A DNA stretch of 64,000 nt from Beta vulgaris subsp. vulgaris (GCF_026745355.1 NC_079208.1:17812760-17876759), one strand, 5' to 3'. Numbered from the stretch's first letter, positions 33,406-45,302 are shown. Numbers and translations: made by a program. Notes: generated by a model from the letters alone, not told the origin.

Positions 33406-36400
33406 ATGGCTTCATCTCAATTGACCATAGTAAGGAGATTGAAGAAAAGGCAAATAGAATTGTTATTACTTTTCATGGTAGTTAACAATATTAGCACAAT
33501 AATGTATTTGGTAATGTGTATGAATGGGTGTAGTTACCCATCAAATTGAGTGACCAAGATATAGTAAGAGTGAGAAGAAATTTCTAAGACAAGATAATTT
33601 GAATACACTAATCAAGCATAGTGATATAGCTTGTAAAAGTGAACTTCGTGTCAATAGAAAAACCTTTTATGTCCTCTATGAGATGGTTAGAGATATTGAA
33701 GGTTTAAACGGTACTCGAAATATATCTTTAGAGGAAATTGTGGCCATCTTTTTGTACACATTGGCTCATCATTTAAAAAATAGGACAATTAGAAGCCTTT
33801 TTTTTCGAAGTGGACAAAGTGTGAGTAGAAATTTTTCATCGATGTCTTCTGGCTATTTTGAAGCTACATACACACGTGCTTAGAAAACCGACACCTATAA
33901 CACAAAAAGGCGAAGAGGATAGATGGAAATGTTTCGAGGTAATAAAATTACTTTTTTTTATCATTCTTCAAAAAAATCCATCACGTTGTTGATTGCGAAC
34001 TTATTCCTCTTAATTTGTTGTAATGTAGAATTGTTTAGGAGCTTTAAATGGAACTCACATTAGTGTTCAAGTGCCAAGTGAGGATAGACCAAACTATCGA
34101 ACGAGGAAAGGTTGTATTGCTATGAATGTTTTAGGTGTATGTAATCCTAATTCGGAATTCATATACGTGCAACCTGGTTGGGAAGGATCTGCTCATGATG
34201 GACGTATCCTTTGAGATGCTATTAGTAGGTCTAATGGCTTGAAAGTGTCACAAGGTATTTGTAATCCCCCACAATTTTAAAGGGTTTTCATAAATATATT
34301 AAAGTATTTATGTAGTTATATTTAAATCCAAATGAGTTTGGAAAATGATTTGACTTTTAAAAAGGGTTGACTATTTTTAAAAGTCAACTAAAAATATTTT
34401 CATAGCTTAATAAAATTGAAAATGTTTTAATTAAGCATGTCTTAATAAAACTTTAAGTATTAAAAGTATTTATTTAAAAAGAAGTTTAATGGAATCGAAA
34501 CTCCTAAAAGGATAAAAAGGAAAAGAGTCCTATTGATGATTAAAGTCCTAAGTTGATCATCTTATTAGTCATCAAATCTTTTTAAATCTTATCTCTTTTC
34601 CTAAACCTAAAAGGATTAGCCTTTTTGTAAATATCCCGAAACCCAATTATTTTATCCCACACAATTATTTTATATACATCACGCCATTCATATTTTCCTC
34701 TCCTCTCACTCGACATTTTTTCTCTCCTCTTCCTTGTGCGTGATTTCATATTTTCCTCCAAAGCTTGTTTCTTCTTCGCTAAGTAACGTTTCTTGTTGAA
34801 CAAGAAACGTCACAAATATTTTCTTGAAGCCGAGACTTGCTGCCGCGTCCTTTCTGCTGTCACTGTGCTGCCGGCGCCTCTTTTCCTTGTTGTGGTTGTT
34901 TTCTTTTCTTCTTCTCTAAGATTCCATTAAAGTATTAATTTTTTACATTATTTTATTGTTATTAGCATGTTTATGATTTAAATTATGATTTTATATGAAA
35001 ATATATTTTCGGTTTTCATAGTGTAAAATAATAATTTCAGATTTATTATTTTAGTTTTTATTATGAAAGATATAGTTTTTAGGGTTTTAAATCACTAGAA
35101 ACTATATATTTAAAGTATAAATATGAGTTTTGATTGAGAATATGATTTTTTATGCATTAAATATATTTTCAGAAGGTTTATAAATTTTTAAATGCTGGAA
35201 TTTCAGAAAGTATGTATTTTAAGGTTTTTAATGATTTTTAATCACTAGAATAGTTGTACTATACTAGGGATTAAAAATAATGAAAGTTTAATACATAAAA
35301 ACGATTTTAAAGACGTTTAAAAGGGTTTGGGACGTTTTTAAAGTTGCTGTAAATTTTTAGTTCAAGTATTTACTTTGTTATTTTATTTTCTAGGCGGAGA
35401 ATTCATAGTAGGGGACTTTTAGAGAGTAAAAGTGGCCTACCGTTTCGTTTACACAAGGTACGTACATAGTCTACGTGCTATATGGTTAGAAACATGCTTT
35501 AGGGATGTTTTATTTATTAGTATCATGTATAGGACCTTGTTGTTCATATATATGATTTACTGAAATTGCTTTACATGTTACTTGCCTGTGTGCTACATGT
35601 AAACTAAGAATATGTATGAGTATGATGTTTGTATGGAAGTTTGATGCAAGCAGATAAGTTCAGTTTGGTATTAATTCGTGAGTGAATTAATGTAAGTAAG
35701 TTGGAATCATGTGTTACATAGATTCTTGAGATTATTTATTTATCTTATAAGAACCGTGGATCTTATTTGGTAAGTATGAGTTATACTATATAAAGATACA
35801 GTTTGCTGTTGGCTAGGTTCAACAGGCAAGTTAGTAAAGAATAAAAGAAGTTAAAGGAGTCTTGAATGATAAGTTGTGAACACTTGTTGATTCTAAGATA
35901 AAAAGGAGTTTTGTGATGTTTATGTGATTATTAGTTATGTGTGTTATGTGCTTGGTTGGTGTCAACACAAGTATAAAAATGAATGCAACGTAAAGTGAAA
36001 CGAGATAGGTTATAGACTTTAGACTGGTGCACGTCTAGAGTTGGACACTAAGGGTTGGGATACATAGTCCGCCGTGATATGTATTCTCCTAGGATTGGAT
36101 TGATCACCTTTCCTCTTTAGCTCAAAGGTTCCTCTATATCGCAGGTCAATTGGAATATGTGGTAGCTCCATATCTCCTATTAGTATAGACAACTCGTCCC
36201 ATAACTATTCCATTTAAAGAAGAAATAAAAGTTTAGAGTCTAGTTCAGTAAGAGTCATCTGCAGTTTGTTATATGCTTTATTATTTATTTCTGCAAGTAT
36301 TTTGTAGTATCATGTTTAGGTTATGTATCTGATATGTAGTACTCAGCTTTGCTGATTACGTGCTTGTCTGTGTTTGTGATCATGGCTTTGCCTATTGATC

Positions 36401-37298
36401 CTGTGGTGATCCTTCGGGGAGCAGAGTCAAGAAAGCATTGACATTACAGGTTCGAAGATGCATACCATTGGGGAATCTGGAATGGAGAGGCTTTTGTGAC
36501 ATTAGTAGTATTTAAGTTGTTTCTAGGAATTTATATTTTCAGACTTTAGCTTTAAGTTGGTGTGTTTCAGTTCAAACATTGTTTGGTTCTTATTCATAAG
36601 TTTAATAAAGTTGATTTTGTTTTAATAAGTTTTCCGCTGCAAAATTCTGAGTAAGCCGAAACGTTATCACACGGGCGATAATGCCTGGGTAATTCTCTAG
36701 ATTTGTTATAAAAGTATTTTCTAGAAAGAGAGAATTATCGGGGTGTTACAGTATTCATATCTAGACCTAAGATTTTATATTGTAGTATCCGAATGACCAA
36801 CGTCATGAATAATTTGTTTGTCGTATGTCAAGGTGCCTACTATTTGGTAGATGCGGGATACACAAATTGTGAAGGGTTTTTAGCAACATATAGAGGTCAG
36901 CGATATCACCTTAAAGAGTGGGGGGGACCGACAACCAATTAGTGCAGAGGAATACTTCAACATGAAACATTCTAAGGCCAGAAACGTTATTGAGACATGT
37001 TTTCGACTTTTGAAAGGAAGATGGGGTATTCTAAGGGCCCCTTCCTTTTTTCCAATACGTACTCGTATAGTTCAAGCATGTATCTTGCTACACAATCTTA
37101 TTAGAAAGCATATGCCACAGATTACACTATGTATTTTGAATCTGATAGTGATGAGAAAGTGACAATAAGGATCTTGATGGTGAAGTTAAGTATATTAATA
37201 CTCATATAGCGACTTCAAATGCTTGGACTAATTCTAGGAACAACTTAGCACAAAATTTGTTTAATAATTGGAGAGTACGGCGTAGTAATCAAGCATAA
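33406..37298 (+). pseudogene. PIF/Harbinger (HARBI1-like) transposase, interrupted
   Basis: The ATG at 33406 follows a splice acceptor. The N-terminal helical part runs to 33890 (frameshift near 33550, stop at 33883). An intron at about 33936-34028 leads to the catalytic region: GALNGTHI (first catalytic position Asn instead of the usual Asp), TRKGCIAMNVLGVC and GWEGSAHDGR (second Asp kept). A 2.49 kb solo LTR then splits the gene at the start of a second intron. Coding resumes at about 36830 with YYLVDAGY, YRGQRYHLKEW, and KARNVIETCF with the third acidic residue kept. A frameshift sits in a run of seven G near 36925. The reading frame finally ends at 37298. Confidence 0.8.
34260..36750 (+). 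repeat. Solo Ty3/gypsy LTR with 5 bp target duplication
   Basis: It begins TGTAATCCCCCACAATTTT and ends GGGGTGTTACA, closely matching the LTRs of the element at 47708-59969. GTATT flanks both sides (34255-34259 and 36751-36755), and no internal retrotransposon region is present. It was therefore left by recombination between two LTRs after insertion. It lies in the Harbinger transposase, just past a likely splice donor. Confidence 0.92.
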
Positions 37299-37439
37299 GT
37301 TGTTTGTTTATTTTCCTACTTTTGTTTAGCATCGATTTGGTTATATTGTTATGGTGTAATTTTTTCCTTATGTTGTAAAAGAATTATTTCAGTATCTTTT
37401 ATGAGTATGACAATATTTGTTCCTTTCATTAGTATGCAA

Positions 37440-39102
37440 ATACTTTTTAGGAGAGGGAGACAAATAAGGGAAGTAGTTAATAGATGATGATGTTGATAGT
37501 AATGAAGATGTGCAGCCATTGTCTCCTCAAATTTCAATGAATGCTTTATTTGCTAATCAGAATCACCGTTCCATGAGAGTCCATGGCTTAATGAATGGAA
37601 AGCCTCTACACATTCTCATTGACTCAGGAAGTACTCACAACTTCCTTAATACTGTTGTTGCCAATAAATTAAGGTGTTTCCTGAGTACAATAGACCCTCA
37701 ATCAGTAGTTGTTGTTGATGGCAATCATATAGTCTGTACACAAATGAGTAAAGAATTTCAGTGCAGTCTGTTGTGCAAGAAGTTTGTTACTGATGCTTTA
37801 TTGATTTTTTTGGGGAACTGTAATGTGGTATTAGGAGTGCAATGGTTGAGTACTCTTGGTCTTATTAGCCAGGATTTCAAGAATTTGGTGATGGAATTTG
37901 TTATGGAAGGTAGGAAGTTCACTCTTCAAGCCATACCACCAAACAAGCTGAACATAGTATTAGAAGGTGAACTTTCTAGTAAACTATTGGCTACAACAAC
38001 CCATGTATGTTTGCTACAAGTGTGAGACAAATCTTGCTGCTCTATTAAAGTGACAACCATACATTATGTAATTTAGCCTAAGTTAGAAGAGTTGAAGTAG
38101 AAATACAAGAACATCCTTGAAGATCCAGTAGATTTACCTCCTAGTAGAGTTGTCTTTTATCATAGGGTAGTCTTGGAGGATGGAAAGGGTCATGTGAACA
38201 TTAGACCATACAGATACCCTTTGGAGCAAAGGAATGTGATAAAACAGGTTGTACAAGATATGCTCGATAGGGGTATAATTTAAAATAGCTCCAGTCCGTT
38301 TGGTTCTCCAGTAGTTCTTGTGGGAAAGAAAGATGGCACTTGTCGGCTCTATATAGATTACAGAGAGTTGAACAGAAGAACCATCAAGAATAAGTTTCTA
38401 ATTCCAGTTGTGGATGAACTTATTGATGAACTTTCAGGAGCTAAGGTCTTTACTAAACCGGACCTAAGGGCTGGTTACAATCAACTTAAAATACATGATG
38501 GGGATGTGTTCAAAACAGCTTTTAAAACACACAGGTCACTATGAATTCTTAGTCATGCCGTTCGGCTTCACAACTGCTCCAACTTCCTTTTAGGGGTGGA
38601 TGGATCAGGTTTCCAATCCCTTACTTGGGAAAAGTGTCCTGGTATTTTTTGATGATATCTTAGTGTATTGGCGTACACTAGAGGATCATTGGAGACATTT
38701 GGAAGATGTTTTTGCTCTAATGGAGAAGAATCAAATGTACATCAAGACTAGCAAATGCACATTTGCTACTAATAGATTTGAATACTTAAGCCATTTCATA
38801 TCTAACAAGGGTGTGAAAACAGAGCCTAAGGTTGCAGCAATAGCTAGTTCGTCTACACCTACTTCTATCAAGGATTTGCTCAACTTCCTTGGTTTGGCAC
38901 TCATTAGCAAACCTTTAAAAAAGGAGCTTTCTAGTGGATAGAAGAGGCTCAACATGCCTTAGAAACTTTGAAATTTGCTTTAACTACTGCACCTGTATTA
39001 GTTGTCCCGAATTGTAACAAAGTGTTTGTTGTTAAAATTGCTGCATCTAAGTATGGTATTGGTGTAGTGCTTATGCAGAAGGATCATCCATTAGCCTTTA
39101 CT
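37440..39102 (+). pseudogene. Ty3/gypsy pol fragment (protease and reverse transcriptase)
   Basis: The protease region at 37510-38025 has the active-site motif LIDSGSTHNF. The reverse transcriptase region at about 38250-38940 has [16 protein letters not shown], the palm motif FFDDILVY, and a connection region ending LLNFLGLA. A short RNase H start (38968-39102) breaks off at DHPLAF. In-frame stops (near 38030, 38090, 38283 and 38593) and frameshifts (near 38537) show it is dead. Gag, integrase and LTRs are missing. It is a different family from the element at 47708. Confidence 0.8.
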
Positions 39103-39722
39103 AATATGACTAACTTTGAGGCACTAATTCCCACAATCCCACACAATAAAGAAAGTTAGGAGAAAAAAAGGAGGAAAAACAATTTCGGGTTTGAAAAAGA
39201 AGTAATGCATCAGTGCTAAATGTCTTGCGACTTTAATTAACACTTAGTGAATCAGATTTAAGAATCTTGTTCAATTAAGTGACGTTCATCTTGAACTTAA
39301 AAAAACTCAAAACCATTATCTAAACCACACATCAATCTTTAAGAGAATCAATCACTCTACGATCAATGCGGCGCCTATATTGGCCACACGCCTTATCTGC
39401 ATCCTCATAGATGTTGTAGAGAAATGATCCACAATTTTTCATAGGAAGCGGCCCCACTTGCACATCTAAGTAGGTAAATCCCATCAAGTGTACACCACCA
39501 CACACCACCACACGAATGTGGATATGGGTTCATTAAGAGCCTTTTGCTTAACCTCAACACAAGTGATAAGCACTTTTTAAACACAATTTTTAATAAGAGG
39601 GATAGAAACAAACAAGTGTCTTTATTACTAATGATCCCCTTTGAACTTTACTTGCATAGAGCAGATTTTCATTATTAAATTTCAAATGGGTCTCAATCCC
39701 ATCCCTTTGGATGCATCCCCAA
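39103..39722. other. Unassigned sequence between gypsy and copia debris
   Basis: No domain was seen. By position it could be the 3' untranslated part or LTR of the minus-strand copia element, but no partner LTR was found. The first 20 bases recur at 44801. Confidence 0.35.
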
Positions 39723-41648
39723 TTATATTCTAGAAAGGCCTTTAGTAAACAGATCCGCTAGGTTCTTTTCGGACTTTACATATTCTAGTGATACCATTCC
39801 ACTGTTTAACAAATCTTTAACAACCTTGTGTCTGAGACGAATGTGTGTTTTTTTTCCATTGTAGACATTATTTTTTGCCACTACAATAGCTACCTGAAAG
39901 TAACAATGCAGTGCAACCGAAGGAGTAGGTTTCCCCCATAATGGAACATCATTCAACAAGTTTCTAAGTCAATATGCTTCATTTCCAGCCAACTACTACA
40001 ATAGCTACCTGAAAGTAACAATGCAGTGCAATCGAAGGAGTAGGTTTCCCCCATAATGGAACATCATTCAACAAGTTTCTAAGTCAATATGCTTCATTTC
40101 CAGCCAACTAAAGTGCAACAAATTCAGATTCCATAATTATCATAATAATACAACATTGTTTACAAGATTTCCATGAAATGGCACCACCACCCATTGTAAA
40201 AACAAAACCATTAGTAGAGTTAATCTCATCATATCCAAACACCCAATTAGTATCATAATAACCTTCTAAAATAGTGGGACAAGAAGTTTAGTGAATGCCC
40301 TAATCCATGGTTCCTTTAAGGTATCTAAGCAAACGTCGTAAAGCACCTTAATGATCCTTGCTAAGATTATGAGTGTATCTACTAAGTCTACTAATAGCAT
40401 ACGCAACATCATGTCTAGTGCAATTCATCAATAATGCTACCAATTACTTTAGCATACTCTGATTGACTCACAAGGTTTCCCTTATTTTTCACCAAGTGGA
40501 TACTAGAGTCATAAGGAGTCCTAATTGGATCAACATCAAAAGAACTGAAATTTCTCAATACCTTTTCAACATAATGGGCCTGACTCAAAATTAAACCACG
40601 AGGAGATCTAAAAAATTTAATTCCCAAAATGAGGTTAGCTTCACCCACATTTTTCATTTTAAACTTAGTATTAAGAAGTCTTTCACTTCATTGACAAGAT
40701 ATAAGCTAGTCCCAAGAATCAACATATCATCAACATATAAACAGATGATCACACAACCTCGATGGTCATTTCTAGAATAGACACAAGTATCACTTTCATT
40801 TATAAGAACCCCAAAACTGGCTATGGTATTATCAAACTTTTGTTACCATTGCTTGAGGCTTACTTTAAACCATTGAGGGATTTTACTAGCTTACACACCT
40901 TGCACTCTTGACCAGGAACTACACATCCTTCAGGTTGATCCATATAGATTTTTTCCTTCAAGATCACCAGTTAGGAAAGCAATCTTAACATCCAATTGAT
41001 GTACTATAAGGCCATGTAAAGTAGCTAAACCAATCAAGGTCCTTATGGTGGCAATCTTAGTAAATGGGGAATAAGTGTTAAAATAACAAGTTCCCTCCTT
41101 TTGAGTGAAACTTCTCACAACCAGTCTTGTCTTATACTTATCAATTGAACCATCAAGCTTTAACTTTTTTTTTTGAAGACCCATTTGGTAGAGATAGGCT
41201 TGCAACCTCTAGGAAGGTATGCTAATTCCCAAGTGTTGTTACTCATCATGGATATTAGCTCACTATTTATGGTTTCTTTCCAATAAACATCATCAACATA
41301 TTTTATAGCCTCATATAGGTCTTAGGGTCTTCTTATAAGATAAAGACACACACTAGATCATTTAGGACACAACTTTCAGTAAAGAAGGAGGTGACAAAAT
41401 CAGAACCAAAATCTAGGTCTTTTACTCATCCTAGGTTCTTCTTCTCCAGCTAGTAAAGTCATTTGAGGTCTAGGCACAGACAAAGCATGGTCATAGAAGA
41501 CGAACATGAAGCAGTAGTAGAACATTTCAGAGGAAAACATGTTAAAAAATTCAGCATTTCTTGATTCAACAATAGAACCACAAGCATAAGAACCTCTAGC
41601 ATCCCTTAATAACAAAGCGATAAGCAGCACTATGAAATCCTTAACCAA
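39723..41648 (-). pseudogene. Ty1/copia pol fragment (integrase end, RT, RNase H)
   Basis: In minus-strand order, 41648-41400 matches the copia integrase-to-RT linker (AEFFNMF). 41205-40930 carries RT fingers/palm (DKYKTRLVV, YSPFTKIATIRTLI, HQLDVKIAFLTGDLE). 40657-40415 has the RT thumb region (LGIKFFRSPRGLILSQ.HYVEKVL). 39959-39723 has the RNase H end (AKNNVYNGKKTHIRLRHKVV, KNLADLFTKGL). Frameshifts, stops and deletions separate all parts, and the YVDD region near 40700 is broken. Confidence 0.8.
39881..40110 (-). repeat. 115 bp direct tandem duplication in copia RNase H
   Basis: Copies at 39881-39995 and 39996-40110 differ at one visible base (GCAACCGAAG versus GCAATCGAAG), so the duplication is recent compared with the decay around it. 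Confidence 0.85.
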
Positions 41649-44337
41649 TTAAGAGAAGTAGGATCATTTTTTGCATGAAGATAATGACTGGTTGTATATC
41701 TCCCTAACTAGAGAATAAGAGTTTAAATAGGTTAGAAAAGCTAAGCCAAAGAAAAATCAGACTTGCAACCTCTAGGAAGCACTAGTAGAATAAATGCTTA
41801 TTGCTGCGGTCAAAAAGTGGCCTATTGCTGCGGTTTTGAGCGCGCGGCAATTAAGGGGGCAGCAATAGGTAATTAATATATTGCTACGATTTTAAACCGC
41901 GGCAATCTTTGAACATATTGCTGCGGTTTTTAGGTAAAACCGCAGCAATATAAGTATTTTATATTAGCAAAATTGAGTATATTACTGCGGTTTCTAAGGA
42001 AAACCGCAGCAATATACTCTATTTTTATAATAAATAATAAGCATATTGCTGCGGTTCCTAACCAGAACCGCACCAATAGGTGTAAGTAAAAAAAAAAATT
42101 TTTTTTTTTTGCATTTTGCCATTAAATTCGAAAGATGAACAAAATTCTGAAAAATAGCAAAAATTCATAAACTTTCATCAAAATCTAACTACAAAACATA
42201 AAAATTATAAAAAAAAATAAAGACAAATTTAACATTACATCATAAAAGCTTAACATGAATTCTAACAAATAAACAAAAAAATAAATAGACAAACTTATAT
42301 TACATCACAACAAAAGGAAAAAAACAGATCTGAAATAATTTTAAAAAAAACAAAAAAACCGACATGAAATAATAATAAAAACGAAAAAATAAACAAATAC
42401 TCCTTACTGTATGTAACAATTGAAAAACGAAAAAAAAAATCTGAAAAACAAACAAAATCTTCAATCTTCGAGTCTTCGATCTTCAAAACTCGCTTCGATC
42501 TTCGATCTTCAAGACAAAACAAACCGCCGACGAAGAAGGAAGAACGACGAAGAACAGCCGACAAAGAAAGAACAGCCGACCGAAGAACAACGAGTTTCAG
42601 ATCTGTTTTCAGATCGAGTCTTCATATTTGTCGACTAAAAACAGCGAGTCTTCAGATTTGTCGACGAAGAACAGCGAGTCTTCAGATTTATCGACGAAGA
42701 ACAGCCGACAAAGACGTTGCGGTTATGTGGAGAAGTGGGCGTACGTTTTTCCGACGGTATCTGGGCGGTTTTTCCGGCGAAATTAGGGCGGAAACGAGGA
42801 GGGAAAAGAGAGAGGGAGAGAGAGAGGAGATGAGGGAGGAGAGGCACTGATGAGATGAAGAGAGAGAAGATGGGGGGGGGGAGGAGAGGCGTGAAATTGA
42901 TAGAGGAGGAGAGAGAAAGTGAAAACAGTGAGGTTAGGGTTTAGGCGTGAAAAGTGAGGTGGACCATTTTATTGTTAATTTTAAATGCCTATTGCTGCGG
43001 TTTTTTGTAGGAACCGCAGCAATAGGTTCAAATAATATTTTTTTATATTATTTGAATATATTGTTGCGGTTTCTGACACAGAAACCGCAGCAATATATCT
43101 TATCAAATAGTCAAAAAATTTCCGTTAAAACAATATTGTTGCGGTTTTCGGTCAAAACCGCAGCAATATGGTTATTTTATATTTTTCCTTTTTATTTACG
43201 TGATATATTGCTGCGTATGGGTAAAACCGCAGCAATATCATTGCAGCAATAAGCAATTATTCTACTAGTGAATGTATGCTAATTCCCAAGTGTTGTTACT
43301 CATCATGGATTCTAGCTCACTATTTATGGTTTCTTTCCAAAAAAAACAACATCCACATATTTCATAGCATCTTCATAGGTCTTAGGGTCTTCTTCTAAGA
43401 TAAAGACAGACATTAGACCCTCATTTAGGACACAACTTTCAGTAAAGAAGGAGGTGACAAAATCAGAACCAAAATCTAGGTCTTGGACTCCTCCTCGGCT
43501 CTTCTTCTACAACTAGTAAAGTCATTTGAGGTCTAGGCACAGACAAAGTATGGTCACAGAAGAAGAATATGAAGCAGTATTAGAACATTTCAAAGGAAAA
43601 CATGTTAAAAATTTAGCATTTCTTGATTCAACAATAGAACCACAAGCATAAGAACCTCTAGCATCCCTTAATAAGAAAGCGATAAGCAACACTATGAAAT
43701 TCGTAACCAATTAGTAGATGTAGGATCATTTTTTACATGAAGATAACGACTAATTGTATATCTCCTTAACCAGAGAATAAGAGTTTAAATAGAGTATAGA
43801 AGCTAAGCCAAAGAAAAATCAGACTTGCAACCTTTAAGAAAGTATATATGCTAATTCCCAAGTGTTGTTACCCATCATGGATTCTAGCTCACTACTTGTG
43901 GTCTCTTTTCAAAAAACAACATCAACATATTTCATAGCCTCACCATAGGTTGTAGGGTCTTTTTCTAAGATAAAGACAAACACTAGACCCTCATTTAGGA
44001 CACAACTTTCATTAAAGAAGAAGGTGACGAAATCGGAACCAAAATCTAGGTCTTTTACTCCTCCTACGTTCTTCTTCTACAACTAGTAAAGTCATTTGAG
44101 GTCTAGGCACAGACAAAGCATGATCATAGAAGAAAAACGTGAAGCAGTAGTAGAACATTTCAGAGAAAAACATGTTAAAAAATTCAGCATTTCTTGATTC
44201 AACAACAGAACCACAAGCATAAGAACCTCTAGTATTCCTTAATAAGAAATCGATAAGATAATGGCTGGTTTATATCTCTCTAACCCGAGAATAAGAGTTT
44301 GAATAGGTTATAGAAGCTAAGCCAAAGAAAAACCAGG
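41199..44337 (-). repeat. Tandem triplication of a 0.57 kb copia segment
   Basis: Units begin CTTGCAACCTCTAGGAAG at 41199, about 41762 and about 43824, and each ends in AAGCCAAAGAAAAA. Each carries the same integrase-to-RT linker coding piece on the minus strand (near 41400-41648, 43470-43710 and 44030-44260). Unit 2 is split by the CACTA element at 41780-43270; without it the unit is about 570 bp. Confidence 0.85.
41780..43270. mobile_element. Non-autonomous CACTA (En/Spm) element with hairpin-rich ends
   Basis: It starts CACTAGTAGAATAA and ends TTATTCTACTAGTG, perfect CACTA-type inverted termini. The 3 bp flanks are AAG and AAT, where the uninterrupted sister copy reads AAG. Both ends (41795-42080 and 42985-43250) are arrays of palindromes built from ATTGCTGCGGTTT and its complement AAACCGCAGCAAT. 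The middle, 42100-42980, is AT-rich, then CTTCGATCTT-rich, then GA-rich, and has no transposase. These subterminal repeats would be binding sites for a TNPA-like protein supplied by another element (inference). Confidence 0.88.
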
Positions 44338-44495
44338 CAACCGCACTCGCCACAAGCTAGGCCCGGCCAACACGCCCGCGTGGTTTGCCCTTATTCTAAG
44401 CTAGCGCATTGCTAAACAAAGCTTAAAAGGAACATAATGGTATATAAACGAGGTAATAACTTTGTATTCTTTCTATGTGGGATTTGGGTATTTCA
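44338..44495. other. Unassigned stretch before the hAT-type MITE
   Basis: GC-rich start (CACTCGCCACAAGCTAGG), then AT-rich with a TATATAAACGAG box. Nothing further was recognised. Confidence 0.3.
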
Positions 44496-44758
44496 TAGAG
44501 GTGATCATTTCGGCCCGGCCCGTTTTTGGGCAGAATTTTTCGGCCCGGCCGTATTTTTTTTGGCTTTAGGAAAGCCAAAAACGACTTTTTAGTCTATTTT
44601 TTGGCCCGCAAAAGCCCACTAATTTAGGCCCGAAATAGCGGGCTTTGGACACAAAAATTCGGCCCGAATTTAGGCCCGGTCCAACCAATGGGCAAAATTT
44701 TTTGGCCACGGCCCGGCCCGGCCCGAACCCGGCCCGGCCCGGCCCATGATCACCTCTA
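44496..44758. mobile_element. hAT-type MITE rich in GGCCCGG
   Basis: Perfect inverted termini TAGAGGTGATCA and TGATCACCTCTA enclose GGCCCGGCCCG repeats at both ends. The left flank GTATTTCA and right flank GTACTATTTCA match an 8 bp duplication with a 3 bp insertion. It is 263 bp and non-coding. The tagaggtg-type ends and GGCCCGG content are typical of plant hAT MITEs. Confidence 0.75.
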
Positions 44759-45302
44759 GTACTATTTCATGAACAAAAGCAAACAAACAAATAATCCATG
44801 AATATGACTAACTTTGAGGCTTTAATTCCAACCATGATTCCTGAAATTTTGTTTTTATTAGAAACTTTTAGGTCATTGATGTTCCCCTTCCACTTTCAGG
44901 ACTTATTATCAACGGATTTTGCTTCCTTGCAACATTTGTTTTTGGGTCAAATTCTCCTGGCTTATTCCTTTATCCATGAAAGCTTGCTCTTGACTCTCTA
45001 TTTGAAGACACTGCAGGTAGTGAGTAGTGACGGGAATATCACTGACGTAAAAGTTTCCAGTTCCCCCAATCTGTCATCCGAAAGGCATAGTACCCAGGAA
45101 ACTAGTGATACTGATCTATATATGCCATCGTAGATTTGCTCAGTTATCCAGGAAAGTAAAGATACTAATCAATGTATTTTATCTTGATCCCGCGTTAAAT
45201 ACAGCATAGCAGCCGCATCCGTTGCAGGGATATATCATGTATGTATGAAACTTGTTGATTTCACACCAACATTAACATGTGAAGAAAAAAGGATTATTAT
45301 AT
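44759..45302. other. Downstream flank of the DUF599 gene
   Basis: An open frame at 44798-45130 has no recognisable domain and ordinary non-coding composition; I do not call it a gene. The 3' UTR and poly(A) site of the minus-strand DUF599 gene should lie at its right end. Confidence 0.4.

Larger units (their letters stand above)
31757..37440 (+). mobile_element. PIF/Harbinger element, right end lost, hit by two insertions
   Basis: The left end GGGGGTGTTTGGTTGCGG follows TTA, as expected for PIF/Harbinger elements. The transposase lies downstream in the same orientation. The right inverted repeat was not found: gypsy-derived sequence begins near 37440. Nested inside are a Tourist-like MITE (31907-32412) and a solo LTR (34260-36750). 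Linking the left end at 31757 with the transposase is an inference from spacing and family. Confidence 0.55.

Noticed and set aside
42295..42847. Several open frames in the middle of the first CACTA element
   Set aside because: They are created by CTTCGATCTT and GA-rich repeats and match no transposon protein.
44798..45133. 111-codon plus-strand ORF downstream of the DUF599 gene
   Set aside because: Has an ATG but no recognisable domain, no homologous reading and ordinary non-coding composition; it also overlaps the expected 3' flank of the DUF599 gene.
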